Positions 1-20,777 are shown, numbered from the stretch's first letter. The stretch: DNA of 64,000 nt from Hormiphora californensis (GCA_020137815.1 CM035351.1:7437315-7501314), one strand, 5' to 3'. Program-made: numbers and translations. Notes: generated by a model from the sequence alone, not told the origin.

Positions 1-330
1 CTCCCTCCCCCTTCCCAAAAAGAGAGGGTACACCGTGCCCAACAATTAGACCACGTCACCTCTCACTCTCACCTACTCAAACACTATGTCTCAAGTACCC
101 GGCATCTCTACCACCCTACCCGTTGGGTACCCCACGCTGCTAGATACCTATGAAATTTTGCTAGATGCCCCTAAAACCCCCTAAATACACCAATATATCC
201 ACTAGAAACCCCTCGGACTCTACAAAATACCCCTCAGAGCATTATTCACGAACGGACACTATCACACCATGTCATACTCACAAACGGACACACACTAACA
301 TCGTTACTAAAATCTCTGTCTTTTCTCAGG

Positions 331-785
331 TATTATTGACCACGTTAGACCTTCCACGACCTTCCCCACGACAACTTTAAATTGCCAAGGTTTGTGATGA
401 ACTACAACGACATGGACACCTGAAACTCGCCATTTTCCAGGTACAGTGTTGTCTTGTTCGACCTTCCTTCCCCGAACAAAACAAGTACAGTGTGGGAGCG
501 GCCAAAATTCACGTGGGAGTCACGTGACACAACGTTACTTTATGTGCACTATCTCTCTCTATCTGTCTATCTCTCAAATATGTAACGGTTTCCAATTCAG
601 GTGTGATAATTACGGCAGATAATCTAGACAAGTTCACTCTTCCTATGGTTCCCACAATCAAGGGATGGCAAGGGAGGGAGGGCACATGTTTTTTCATCAT
701 CACGGGACTGTTGAAGTCGGTTAAGGCACCCACGGAGCTAAGCCGTAATCTCCCTGCTGTGCATCAAGCTAACAATGGTCCTTAG
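331..785 (+). other. possible terminal exons of an unrecognised gene
   Basis: Two stretches look weakly exon-like. Bases 331-441 follow a pyrimidine-rich tract ending in AG and stop before a GT; they read as protein only if one base near 390 is removed. Bases 602-785 follow an AG and hold an open frame of about 60 codons ending in a stop. The two do not join cleanly in phase (the simplest join gives an immediate stop), and neither resembles a family I know. This could be the 3' end of a gene starting left of the window, or chance open frames. No other feature is seen in bases 1-1376. Confidence 0.15.
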
Positions 786-1390
786 ATGGCCCTACCTCTG
801 CTGATGGCTGTAAACTGCAAGGATTTCAGTGCAGTGGAGACATTGATTGTTAAATGTACTATCCTGGAGCCTCATGAACAAGTTTAATGTGTAAGAGTGA
901 CTCTTGTATATCCGTCATTTCCCAATAATATTTCCCCTGTGCTGTATGTGTCTAGAGAGAGGGCGTGAGGAGACGAGTATTTTAATTTTAATTTCAATTT
1001 AGGTGGACCCATAAAGGGAAGATCTATATACATATTTAGTGTCACCATTACTGATTACTTTATTTGTAAACCTGTAAACCTGTATATTTTGTAACATGAT
1101 TTTTCCAAGTTTAGTTTCTTCACCTTGAAAATTGTTGTTTTGTTCGAACAAGGCAAGAAAGTTGCTCATGATGTCTTTAAAAAACAACCCCAACCGCCGA
1201 TTGGCATCACTTTTCAGCAGCCCTCATGTCCAATTTGCCACAGTTTGATATAACTTTACGTCGCGCGCGTTTGTTAAATCTCTTATCGAAAGTCTAAGTA
1301 AGTCGGCATTTCAATACCGCGCGTACGACCCCCTAGGCCCTTTAAGGGCCTGTAGCATAGGCCAATATTTTCGTCGATTTTGGCCTTGAA

Positions 1391-2000
1391 TGTTGTGATC
1401 GAACCTCACCTTCTTCCACTAACTGGAGAGGAGTTCAAATACCGTTCCGCCATCACCACCGAAGAGGCTCGATTAGATGTCTCAGCACGTGACCTCTGGT
1501 CTCCTATGGCAAAGCTATTCCTTGATTTCCGCGTCTTTAACTCTCGAGCCCCCACCAATCAATCTCTTCCTATTACCAAGGCTCTCAAGAAACACGAGGA
1601 TGAGAAGAAGCGAGCATATGGTGAACGTGTCTTGCAGGTCGAAAAAAGTTCCTTCACACCGGTTGTCTTCTCGACATCAGGAATTATGGGCGATGAACCA
1701 GACAAGTTCTATAAGAAGCTTGCTTCTAAACTTTCCGATAAAACGAAACAATCCTATCCCGACTCTATCCGGTACATTAGGCAACGATTATCATTCTGCC
1801 TCTTGAGGACACTTGTGATCAGTCTAAGGGGTCACCGTGGCACTAGCCCAAAACGTTTCAGCGACAGGAATGATATTAACATTTTATACATGATTAAAAA
1901 CAATTCGAATTAATTTATTATATCCATTTTATGTACAGATAACCTTGATTTCTATATCCATTTTACTAATTGAACCGGTACCCCGGCTTTTGCAAAAAAA
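1391..2000 (+). mobile_element. 5'-truncated LINE insertion (C-terminal RT polyprotein fragment)
   Basis: Bases up to 1913 encode the last ~175 residues of a LINE polyprotein. The pattern EPHLLPL...ARLDV...LWSP...FDFRVFN-like...RVLQVEKSSFTPVVFSTSG...RQRLSFCLLRTLVISLRG matches the C-terminal domain also found in two pieces at 21195-21581 and 27197-27948 (minus strand). No reverse transcriptase core is present. The A-rich stretch at 1993-2000 forms the 3' end. The same 14 bases (ATTTTGGCCTTGAA) occur at 1377-1390 and 2001-2014, as expected of a target-site duplication. The two flanks, once rejoined, resemble a repeat also present near 28255-28395. It is a dead fragment by truncation. Confidence 0.75.
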
Positions 2001-2268
2001 ATTTTGGCCTTGAAAAGCGCTGCCTTATCTTGCGCTGCCAGCAGCGTTTGCCAAATTTTGGCCTCTCCAGCTAAAGAACAATACAATACAATACAAAATA
2101 TAAATTTATAGTCCGCTTTTTAACTGTCCGATTTACGGCTCAGCACAAGTTCTGCTGCTGGGAGTCAGATTCATCATCACATCCTCTTTCATCCTCAACA
2201 GCCCTCGCTCCAAAAGCGGCTAGCTTTGCAACAAGATTATGATAGATCATGTAGTGGGAATAATAGTC

Positions 2269-3213
2269 CTATCCTACTTGGATTAGATTGTTTTTGATAT
2301 AGTATTTTCCGCCCGGGTCCTCTAAGCGGAGCTTTTTCAAGGTGGTGATAAGGGCTTTACGCTCCTTTATTTGGACTGGAGTTAAGTCTGGTGAAAAGTA
2401 AACAGCTGAGAAGTGTTCCGAGTTCTTCAGCTGACGTGACTTTTTCAGCAGCGCCATAAGTGTTGCTCGTTTTTCCAAAGAAACCAATAGAGGTCGAGGG
2501 CCCTTTTCGTTTCTCTCGCCGATACGTTTTATGGAATTTACTTTTGGTTTTTCATTCAGCTCGGCAAACAAACCATCGACACTGTTCTTAGTCAGGCGTT
2601 CCGTTGTTTCTGGTATACCGAATATTACAAGATTTTTATCCCTCTCGGACAATGGTGCGTGAGTTGGTTCTTGAGAAGATTTTCTCACCACCGGAGAGAC
2701 TGCAGCACAGTTTTGAGCAAGAACAGTAGAGTAAGCTTTCACCTTCTGCACTGAGTTTGTCATTGAACTTAGTTGCTCCTGTTGATTGTTGATGACGGTC
2801 TGCTGCAGCTCGATCACCGTAACACGGTGGCGGTCAAGTTCTTCTTTGCACTTACGAAACTCCTCCTCTAGTTTCCTCGTACTGCTAGCCTCATCAAGGC
2901 TATACATTGCACATTTCAGAAGTTTCACACCGGACAAAAAGGTTTTACATGTAGTGTCTATGATTTCCTCTTTAGATAAGGTCTTGAGAATATGTCTAAA
3001 GTGAGAGCATATATCGTCACTAGGTGAACCAAGTTTTGACTCAGGGAATTGTTTGATAAAGTTGTAGTTATTCGTTACTTGCTGCGGTTCAAAAGTTATC
3101 TCTTCCGAGGTATCCTCGTAGTCCATTCTCAAAATTTCCATAACATGGTCGTTCACTGCTTTTATCAATCGTTCATTCGTAGGGTTATCGCCCTCGTTAT
3201 CTTTCGTTCCCAT
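2269..3213 (-). CDS. LINE ORF1-like protein (coiled coil + RRM-like domain)
   Basis: An intronless frame of 314 residues starting at ATG 3213 (a GTG lies one codon upstream). The N-terminal half is acidic and helical, with a coiled coil around residues 115-165. The C-terminal half has the hallmarks of non-LTR retrotransposon ORF1 RNA-binding domains: NLVIFGIPE, then KRIGERNEKGPRPLLVSL, then YFSPDLTPVQIKERKALI. The same architecture is encoded at 56478-57587. ORF1 proteins of this type bind the element's RNA and act as chaperones. No ORF2 is next to it, so the copy is partial. The TAG stop at 2269-2271 is followed by about 40 more open codons in the same frame, to a TGA near 2144. Confidence 0.75.
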   Translation of the reverse strand: MGTKDNEGDNPTNERLIKAVNDHVMEILRMDYEDTSEEITFEPQQVTNNYNFIKQFPESKLGSPSDDICSHFRHILKTLSKEEIIDTTCKTFLSGVKLLKCAMYSLDEASSTRKLEEEFRKCKEELDRHRVTVIELQQTVINNQQEQLSSMTNSVQKVKAYSTVLAQNCAAVSPVVRKSSQEPTHAPLSERDKNLVIFGIPETTERLTKNSVDGLFAELNEKPKVNSIKRIGERNEKGPRPLLVSLEKRATLMALLKKSRQLKNSEHFSAVYFSPDLTPVQIKERKALITTLKKLRLEDPGGKYYIKNNLIQVG

Positions 3214-4084
3214 CACTACCTAGAGGCTCACGCCTCAAATTAATTTGTTTAAAGTAGTGTTGAAAAGTTTCAGCGTTACCTTATCTCACACTGCCTGTAG
3301 CATATTCCAACCTTTCTAGGTAGTTTATCTGGAATTTGGAGGCCGAATCACACCTCTGATCCCCACAAAGCTTTAGAATTGACATAAAAATTATCCAAAA
3401 ACGTTTTAGTAGTGTCTCAGGACTCAGACCCAGGTACTTTAGATTCCAAAAACGTAATTCCTAAATCCTGGGGTACTAAAGCTCCGGAAACACTTGGCAC
3501 ATGCTACAGACCCATAGAAAGTGCGGGATAAGGGAGCGCTTTTCAACGAAAACACCAGAACCTGCCACCTGGAATAACCTGCACACCAGGCTGCTCTCCA
3601 CCGTGTAGCGGTGCAGAGCAGCCACTAGACACGAATCACGATGAGGTGTAAATCAGGTCACCATACAGTCCCCGTGTGGGTTGTGTAGGAACCTGGAATA
3701 ACGGAATAGAAAATAGACTAAGTATGAAGTTTAATATTTTTTTTCCTGGGTCAATCGCAACGCTTGTGAAGGTCTCCCTGTACAAAGAGCGAAGAGAAAC
3801 AGGGGACACAAATGAGGGTGAACCGTAGGTATTGTGTTAGGACACCCTGTATAAATGTTTATGTTACAATGTAAAACCTATGTTGTATTGTGCAACAGCA
3901 CAAAACCTAAGACGGCTAAGAGGCCATCAGTTGGGGTTTGTTAATTTTTCATTAGTTTTTACTTAACCTAAAATGTACTCTTCAATATCGGTTTTATGCC
4001 TCCATTGCCTCCAAGCTTATACCACTCACCAATAATTATCTAAAAACTTTTAGCTCAGCAGTGAATGGTTGATACCAATGGGGG
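3214..4084. other. intergenic spacer, likely GIT upstream region
   Basis: I see no coding or repeat signature here. It should hold the promoter and 5' UTR of the GIT gene starting at 4085, but no convincing TATA box or initiator can be picked out by eye. Confidence 0.4.
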
Positions 4085-9674
<5,590 letters not shown>

Positions 9675-9678
9675 GTCA

Positions 9679-9684
9679 AATAAA
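9679..9684 (+). promoter_or_regulatory. candidate poly(A) signal of the GIT gene
   Basis: AATAAA begins five bases after the TGA stop of the GIT gene. It is the canonical hexamer, and a very short 3' UTR would fit this compact genome. Cleavage site not determined. Confidence 0.45.
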
Positions 9685-10300
9685 AACTCTCCGATCTGTA
9701 CTACAATGTGTAACATGTAACATGTGTAATCTGTAACATGAGTTTGTGTGGACGTCTTGAGTGTTTTTTGTGTTTTTTTCTACCTGAGTTGAAGATATAA
9801 TCTTTCTTTATATAATTTCAAATAACAACTGAACACTAGGCAATGTTTTCTAATAATTCATGTGCTAAACCAAATATTATACGATATATTTCAATCAATA
9901 GCCCGTGGTAGAGTTATTTTTGACGAATATGAGCATTTATAAATTTGTAAGTAGCGTTTCTAGTTTTATGTTTTGAGTTAGAAATAGAGTTATGTAATCT
10001 GATTCTGCAGCATACCGAGTTATGGAGTCGGGATGTAGTGAGGGTCTTACTTAGATCGTTTATAGTGAGGCTAAAAATACCGAATTTCACGACGTTATAC
10101 GATAGGAAGTTATAGCCTAGCTTGCTAAGACAAATTTAAATCTTTACGAATTGAGTGTGGATATCTAATTAATTTAATATTCCATGTCACCATATATCAT
10201 TTTTTATCATACTTCCTTTACCCATAAATTTCTGTCTAGTAAATTCTCGTCAAGTACATCCCCCAACTCGCTACATCTTTCTCAGTCACTGTGTTCTATG

Positions 10301-10368
10301 CTGTCTGGCGCCGCCGACCCCATCTGAGCGCACTGAGAATCAAATTGGGATATGACGCCGCCAGACAG
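10301..10368. mobile_element. short foldback MITE, TGTCTGGCG family
   Basis: It starts CTGTCTGGCGCCGCCGACCC and ends with CGCCGCCAGACAG, so the ends are inverted repeats. Internally it carries GAGCGCACTG. Related copies lie at 10787-10960, 54419-54460, 54983-55035, 55290-55424 and 55891-56013. Confidence 0.7.
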
Positions 10369-10526
10369 CTCCTAACCGGAAACACTAACACAGAAACTGT
10401 GTTCTATGTACATTGATCTCATGTGAGGTACACAGTACTTTTAGAGACCTAGGGGATGTACTTTTCAACAGTAATGTTAACATTGGATTGGTTACATGGC
10501 TCCATAATTGGTACTGTCCCCCTAAA

Positions 10527-10755
10527 GTCGAATTTTTTATTTAAGCGACAGGCCGCCGCGCATCAAAATGCAGCGCTTGAAATCGATTTCCGGTTCCTGA
10601 TAAGCTAGCGACTTTTTCTTGGTGCCATTGGAAAGATAAAATTTTTATCTTTCCAACGCAACCAGGATCAAGTCTTTATCTTATCAGGAACCGGAGATAT
10701 GACCAATTAACCAATTGAGTGCGCGGCGGCCTGTCGCTTAAATAAAAAATTCGAC
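10527..10755. mobile_element. 229-bp MITE with ~34-bp terminal inverted repeats
   Basis: The left end GTCGAATTTTTTATTTAAGC and the following GACAGGCCGCCGCGC are exactly reverse-complemented at the right end, which finishes ...TAAATAAAAAATTCGAC. A second inverted repeat lies inside (GATAAAATTTTTATC, and CCGGTTCCTGATAAG against CTTATCAGGAACCGG). There is no coding capacity, so it is non-autonomous. The target-site duplication is not clear (TAAA on the left, TATA on the right). Confidence 0.8.
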
Positions 10756-10786
10756 TATACTGTCCGCACCAATCTAAGCGAGTGCA

Positions 10787-10960
10787 CTGTCTGGCGCTGT
10801 CAGAGCATTGGCCTGCCCCTATAATTATCATTTATCATTTCTTTCAAACTCTTCTGCGTGCGAGAACCGTGGTCAGGTCTAGCGACGTCGACCCGATCTG
10901 TGAATCAATACGGGGTCTGACGCCAGACAGCACTGTCTGGGGTATAACGGTGCCAGACAG
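10787..10960. mobile_element. TGTCTGGCG-family MITE, compound copy
   Basis: It opens with CTGTCTGGCGCTGTC and contains CGCCAGACAGCACTGTCTGG followed by GTGCCAGACAG, which looks like two tandem or nested foldback copies of the family at 10301-10368. Confidence 0.55.
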
Positions 10961-11349
10961 CTTGGTGGCATGGATCCCCCCTCCCCCCTATGGATCATGC
11001 TCGCGGGAATAGGATGTGGAGATAGGATGCTGGATGCCAATATGGATCATCCAAGTATGGATTGTCATAATCATAATTCCCAATAGATTCTGTCATTTCT
11101 CATACACATTTCGTATGCACGCAGAGCCCTACTATCACCCACGGTCGGCAGTTCTGATACCGATTCGGATTACCGGTCCATCCTATTTCCAGCAAACACC
11201 AGATACCAATCCTTGAAGAACAAACTAAAAACACAGCAGTTTACATCACATGGTAAGGCCAATAACTTATACAAAATCGTAATTTCACGGAGAGAAAGGA
11301 TTGCCCTTGATCGTATTATTGTTTGAAGTGTCTATGTCTCGTGTCTTCT

Positions 11350-15124
<3,775 letters not shown>

Positions 15125-15994
15125 CCTGGAAACAAGTGGTGTTCGAGGTTAGTGGTAGGAAAGGGTTTGGAAATGCATTGGGTATTATTGGAGGGTTTAT
15201 TAGAGTTGGTTGAATGGTGAGATGATGATGATGATGTTGACGACATTTTACAGTGATCATGTTGATGAGTAATCATAATTGGAATGGGTTAGATTATGCA
15301 TTACTTTTAACTTTCAATTGAATTCACCGATTACGTCAGATCGGTTCAGTCATAGTAAATGTTACTGCGGGTGCTCTCTAAAATATCTCTCTCTTTCTCT
15401 CTCTACTTTATGATATCTCTCTCTTTCTCTCTGTCTCTAGCTATGCTTGCTCTCCCACTACTATAGAACTGTTCTCTGTGTACATACATTACATCATGCC
15501 GTGGCTCTCTCTCTCTCTCTCCCATTCTCTCAACTTTTGCTATCATTTTTCAGTAATTAACCACTTTTTATTAAATATGATAAAATTTACATCAGGATAT
15601 TTCGGCTACAGAGATACTTTACGTACAAGTTATACCAGGCGTCTCTATATCTCAATGTGTAACGTCATCAATTATGAACACATGTGTGTGTGTGTGTGTG
15701 TGTGTGTATATCTGTTATACAATGTGTCTCATTGTCACAGAGAGGGAAGCTCTTCAGGGCAATTATTAATTGGAACTGGTAGGGGAAACAACGAAAATAA
15801 AACCCGCATTAATTGTGAAATTGTAAAAAAATAAATGTAGCGTTTATCGTACATTATGAACTCAACAACGCAGTCTTTTAAATAATAAACGGTGTGCCTG
15901 TCAATTGTGTAAAGGAATTGTTTTGGTAGAAAGAGGAAATAGCATGTAAAACCACGCCAGAATAATATATGATGTGCCCTCTCACAACTCTCTA
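15125..15994. other. spacer between MPP-beta and the Death-kinase gene
   Basis: Contains a GATGATGATG run near 15220-15240, CT-rich runs near 15390-15440 and 15505-15530, and a (GT)n tract at about 15683-15709. It should include the MPP-beta promoter and the 3' UTR of the next gene. No coding sequence recognised. Confidence 0.5.
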
Positions 15995-18900
15995 TCAGGA
16001 GAGATATGTGCCGATGAATTGGGCCACCCCTAAAGCAGACATTTCCATTGCAAGACCATTGTAACGTGAATCTTCGTATGGATCAGCAAACCGGAACACA
16101 GCTTTTAGAGAGAGACAGGGTGTTCCTGAGAGGGAACAAGTTCGATACAACTCCACTGTCTCCGTGTCACTTCCCAACACCCTCTGAAACAATATATTAC
16201 TGGAATTAGTGACTACATTACGAAATTTAGGATTAGGGTTTAAAAGTTAATATAAGTGAAGGGGTTTCAGAATTACAATTACCTCTGGACAAAGTGCGGA
16301 TCGATGGAAGGCTGTACCAGTCTCATAAGGTAGGTCTACAGGAGACACTACACCCCGTTTTAGTGTTGGAGTTAAACGGCGCTTTCTCAGCGAGACTCCA
16401 TCAGTAGATAGTACTGCAGCCTGGGGAGATATTTCAAACTTTCATCAACTCCAACGTAAAACTATTTATTGAGGATGACAGTGAACTGTATGAGTCGAGT
16501 GCTGTAAATACACATAATTTGGGTGACAAGTCCCATGTTCACAGTAAACAGTTGTAGTACATGTTAATATGGTTACATACTGGGTCCTGGGACACGCTGA
16601 GATGTTAGTAGTCATAACTTAGATAACCACTTAGATAACCAACTTAACTGACAAACCCATCTAAAGAAGTGTCTTTACCTCTAGATTCGGATCAACTGAG
16701 ACGGTATTTCTAGATTCATTATACACAAGGGCCATATTGATGTTGTGAAGACAGGGATACTGAGAATGGTAGATGGCCATATTGTGGAGAAATCCCTGGG
16801 TATCATACCCCGCACTGTGATCGTAGTCAATAGAGTTGAGGAAATCAGATTTTAGCGGCTCAACCTAGGGGGGGGGGAGTTCAATATCAGGAACTTAGAA
16901 CTGGGGGTTGAATCACTTATAATATCGCCATCCATACACCCAGTTCAACGAATAGTGCTACTACAACTAACCGACTTTATCTCCAGTATAAGTTTGGTGA
17001 TCCACAACAGGACCTGTGATGCTGGGATATCCATGGGTCGGGGAAGAAGGCCAGGTAACCTCCACAATTGGGTACCCCCACTACCCTCTACCCGGGCCAG
17101 GAGATCCCGCACAGAGTCAGCCAGGGTGTAGGTTATACTACTAAAGGGTACCTCATCACACACAACCAAGTCACACAGGGACACCTGGGGGGGGGGAAGG
17201 TGGTAAAGAACAGGGAGAGTGGTTCATTGGTTAATGGAACATTTTAAGTGCACGGTGAATTTGTAACTTACCCTGCCCCTAACACCATCACACAGTCCCG
17301 TCAGTAGAATAAGGTGGGGATTAAACCGGTTTATAGAATCCTGGAGACATTTCCCAAACTCCCTCACCGGGCTACACACAATCACAATGGCATCGAACAG
17401 TGTCACAAAGTAAAACTGTGAATCAGGAAGTTTCCGCATGGAGCTAGTTGTCTCCCCGCCCAGAATCTTCGTTAGCCGTGCCTGGATCAGCTCACTTTGC
17501 AGAGTGTTACCCGTTAGGACCAGGATAGTGCGGCGGTTTGTGCAGGGTTTCCGTAGGTTTGGTGGTGCTACAGCTGCTCTGGCAGAGGGACGCACCCAGT
17601 TCCCGTCCTCTTTACTCTCCTCTCTGAGCTTGGTTATCTGGTCAAGGAGGGTGGAGGACGTAGGTCGGGTATCATGGTCTAGGGAGCAGGTTATGGCAAT
17701 TTCTAGGAACCGTGATGCCACCTCAACTGGCCATGGGGCTCCTTTTCTAGACACTACATCGTGGGGTTTATTAGACTTCATGTCAATCAAACCAACTAGG
17801 GACTGGGCTTCAACTGGGACCCGTTTGGAATCAAATGCACACAGGTTGGTTAGAAGCTCCAACAGTAGCACACCATAACTGTAACAATCAGTCTTGGTTG
17901 AAATCTGACCTCGTGCTGCCTCGGGACTTATGTAACCCATTGTGCCCTGTAACCGGTTAGTCATGACAGTTGAGTTATCACTGCCAAGGCGAGCTAACCC
18001 AAAATCTCCGATCTTCGCTTGACACTCGTTAGTAAGGAGCACATTAGCCGATTTGAGATCTCTGTGTATCAGGGGTTTGTCCGTGGCCGTGTGAAGGTAA
18101 ACCAGACCCTTGGCTATATCCTCTGCAATGTGAAGTCTTGTCCCCCATGCCATGGATTGGGAGTCTGGACCTGCCAGAGCACTCGCCAGCGAGCCCTTTT
18201 CCATATAGTAGTAGACCAAACAGGGTGCCTTAGGGTCCAGGGAGTAACCGACCAATTCCAGCAGATTTGGATGCCGGTATTTAGATAGAGCCGCAACTTC
18301 CACTGCAAATTGTTTTAAACCGACCGATCTCGCATGCATGTCGTTTTGGATGTTCAGTTTTTTAATCGCGAATGTTGTGTTTTTCAAGTTCCCCTTGTAC
18401 ACAGTTCCAAATGATCCCATCCCAAGTTTACAGCTGGATGTGGATTCTCTAAAGTCATTAGTCGCGTGACACACCTCTTCGTAACTAAACTCAACTAGTC
18501 CCTTGTTCCTCAACGCCAATAGTATGTCATCCGTCATCGACTCCTTGGCTGCAGTGGCAACATACGACAAGCTAATATCGTGAGACGTTGACGGGAAATC
18601 TGGTAACTCTGGTCGACCCTGCATTATGGATCGTGTCAGACCGCTCGGTTTAGGCTGGGGAGCACGGTTTGGTGCATCCGATAGTTTTAGACTTGCCGCC
18701 AACGATTTAGACACTTGACCAGATTTCTTGAGAAAATCGAAAGCTTTCTTGTTTCTCAGTTTAAACAAAATGGTAAATAGCTCATCAACATTTGTCCCAG
18801 TCATTGAGAGGTCACTGAGGAGGGCCCTTGAGGGGCTGCCGTCCATCTGTTTTTCACACAGCCCAAACGAACATATTTGGGTGTTGGAGTAGATGCCGAG

Positions 18901-19008
18901 CTTTGCAGCAAGGGCTCTCCAGTTCTGATCCCCATGAGACGTGTCAAGAATTTCGCTCAGCCCGTGGACGCAGGAGTAAGGGACATCACTGAGACGTTTT
19001 GGTGCCAT
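15995..19008 (-). CDS. Death domain + IRAK-like kinase + nucleoside-phosphorylase-like domain
   Basis: Five exons in coding order: 19008-17272, 17184-16972, 16864-16679, 16420-16283, 16183-15995; 820 residues. The start is the only in-frame ATG before the Death domain. Residues ~10-95 form a Death domain as in IRAK/MyD88 signalling. Residues ~188-465 are a complete kinase: GMGSFGTVYKG, K216, HRDLKSAN (315-322), GDFGLAR (334-340), and the IRAK-type tyrosine gatekeeper Y266 (LVYYYM). Residues ~493-820 match the phosphorylase (PNP/UDP, MTAN-like) fold: a first strand ILVLTGN, then FNPHLILLTGLCDGVRGRVS followed by LCDLVVCDEV, and a C-terminal segment FADPYEDS plus a long helix. The position that holds the family's catalytic Asp is Arg (R789). 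Inferred role: innate-immune kinase with a nucleotide-binding or -cleaving tail. The fusion is supported by in-phase introns; function is unproven. Confidence 0.85.
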
Positions 19009-19340
19009 CACACAGTGAACATAGCTTCTTTTATCATTTTTTCTACGGATCAAAATATAAATTAGCTCAAAGTTACAAGTTTGTTAAGAAGTTCTATTAC
19101 ATCAATGGCGACAGGGGTCAGGGCCAGGGAATTTCTCGCCTTCTCAAATCCCAGACTTCTTAATTCTTCAACTTGAAACAGAAAACTTGAAAATTAATAA
19201 TATTCAAACAGAACCTTTTTTCTAGAAACAACAAATTAACACCGACTACCGGGGGCTCAGGCTTCAGAATCCAGAACTCAGATTTCAGAAATGGGAACTG
19301 AAAGTTAAAACGGACAACGGTGCAGAAAGTTGGCTTTTCA
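19009..19340. other. spacer upstream of the Death-kinase gene
   Basis: No coding sequence; it probably holds that gene's promoter on the minus strand. The 5' boundary of the LINE fragment to the right is not visible as a clean junction. Confidence 0.4.
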
Positions 19341-20777
19341 ATGCAGAAAGATAAGAAAGAAATTGGCAAACGTTGCTGCCCCCCGCGGGATAAGGCAGCT
19401 GCAGCACTTTTCAACGCTTTTCAAAGAGATGTAGGTCGTAGGACTGAAGCATTCAAGTTCGCCGACGACGGATCTGTGTTGGTTTTTGGAGACCAGACTC
19501 AATGCGAGAGAACTATGGCAATAGTTTTGGACTACATTCACAACTGGTGTCGGAAGTGGAGACTAGCGGTGAACTGTGATAGAAATAAAACAGAGATTGT
19601 CATCATCAGACCAAGGGGTTCATCAGATGATAGTGCATCACCTCAGCAACTGAAGATTGGAAATAAAGTTGTCTCTTTTGCCAAGAATAGTAAAGTCCTT
19701 GGGGTTTACATTGATAGTAACCTAAATTTCATGACTCATGCTGCTGATGTACTGAAAAGATGCTGGTTTAACTGGAACACATTAACCTCAATGACTGGTC
19801 GACTGACAGGGATTAACAGTTCGGGGCTTTCGCTACTATTCAGAACAGTAATCTTGACAAAGATCCTTTATGCAGCACCAGTTTGGTTAAGACAGCGAAC
19901 GGACTTCTTCGGAGATCTTCTTTCCCGAGCACGGCTGAAGATAACAGGGGGACAAGTTCACATAGCCAAACCTCTGTCAGAACTCCTAGCATGCGTGCCT
20001 CCTATTGACGTTCTTGTGGAAACAGTGGTAACCAAATTTGTCCTAAAAGGCCTTGCAGCTAAAGATAATATATCAGCTAAACTACTACAAATTGAAGCGG
20101 AACAAAATCATGTGTTCTTCTGGCAGATTGCTGCTACCAAAAGATATTTGGTTTGGAAGTCGACTCAACTAGACGGTGTCCAGATCCAGGATTCTAACAG
20201 AGATTCAATCAGAACTATTAACTTGGGAAGTTTAGAGCCGGACACTTTCCTGTACTCAAAAGAGGAAATGAGACAGTGCACATGTAGTTTATGGGACCGG
20301 TCACTCAAATCATCGATTAACCATTTGACTCGAGATGACCCTTTCAGCATACTTCCTATTCACTCTCAAGAAGAACTCGCCAACCTTATCAACTCAGAGG
20401 CCACTTTGGATTTCCCCATAATTCCAAGAAACATGTCCCGACAGAACTCATCTCAGGTCTTAGACTTTGTACATGGCAGATCCTTACGTTTTCAAGACTT
20501 CAGCTTCAGTTACCTGAGATACGAGCGATCACTTACAGTTCCCAACTGTCTTGAATGTGGCCAACTCCCAGATTCAACATTCCACAAGTTGTTTGAATGT
20601 TCTGCGATAAAAGATGTGGAAGGGCCCCGTGAGGAACTAAGGGTGATATCTTCTTATGAAATGAACTTCCATCTTCCACTAATTTTCTCCAAAGACAAGC
20701 AGGTAAAATCGAACTTTAGAAAGCTAGTAAGAGCTGTAATAGAACAATCTTTATTTGGGGATCAACTGCTTGTGTAA
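19341..20777 (+). pseudogene. 5'-truncated LINE ORF2 (RT C-terminal half)
   Basis: An open frame of about 478 codons from ATG 19341. It begins just before the reverse transcriptase catalytic box (FADDGSVLVFG) and runs through the thumb and connection regions (KVLGVYIDSNLNF; LSLLFRTVILTKILYAAPVW). It ends with a zinc-knuckle-like CLECGQ...FHKLFEC. The endonuclease and the first RT blocks are missing, so this is a dead copy despite the intact frame. Its sequence is unlike the full-length LINE at 21590-27188, so it belongs to a different family. Confidence 0.85.

Larger units (their letters stand above)
9685..11349. other. spacer between convergent GIT and MPP-beta genes
   Basis: No host coding sequence is recognised. 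The region holds three palindromic repeats, listed separately (10301-10368, 10527-10755, 10787-10960). The rest is AT-rich sequence without visible structure. Confidence 0.5.

Noticed and set aside
17438-17878. 146-codon frame on the plus strand
   Set aside because: Shadow of the kinase and phosphorylase exon on the minus strand.
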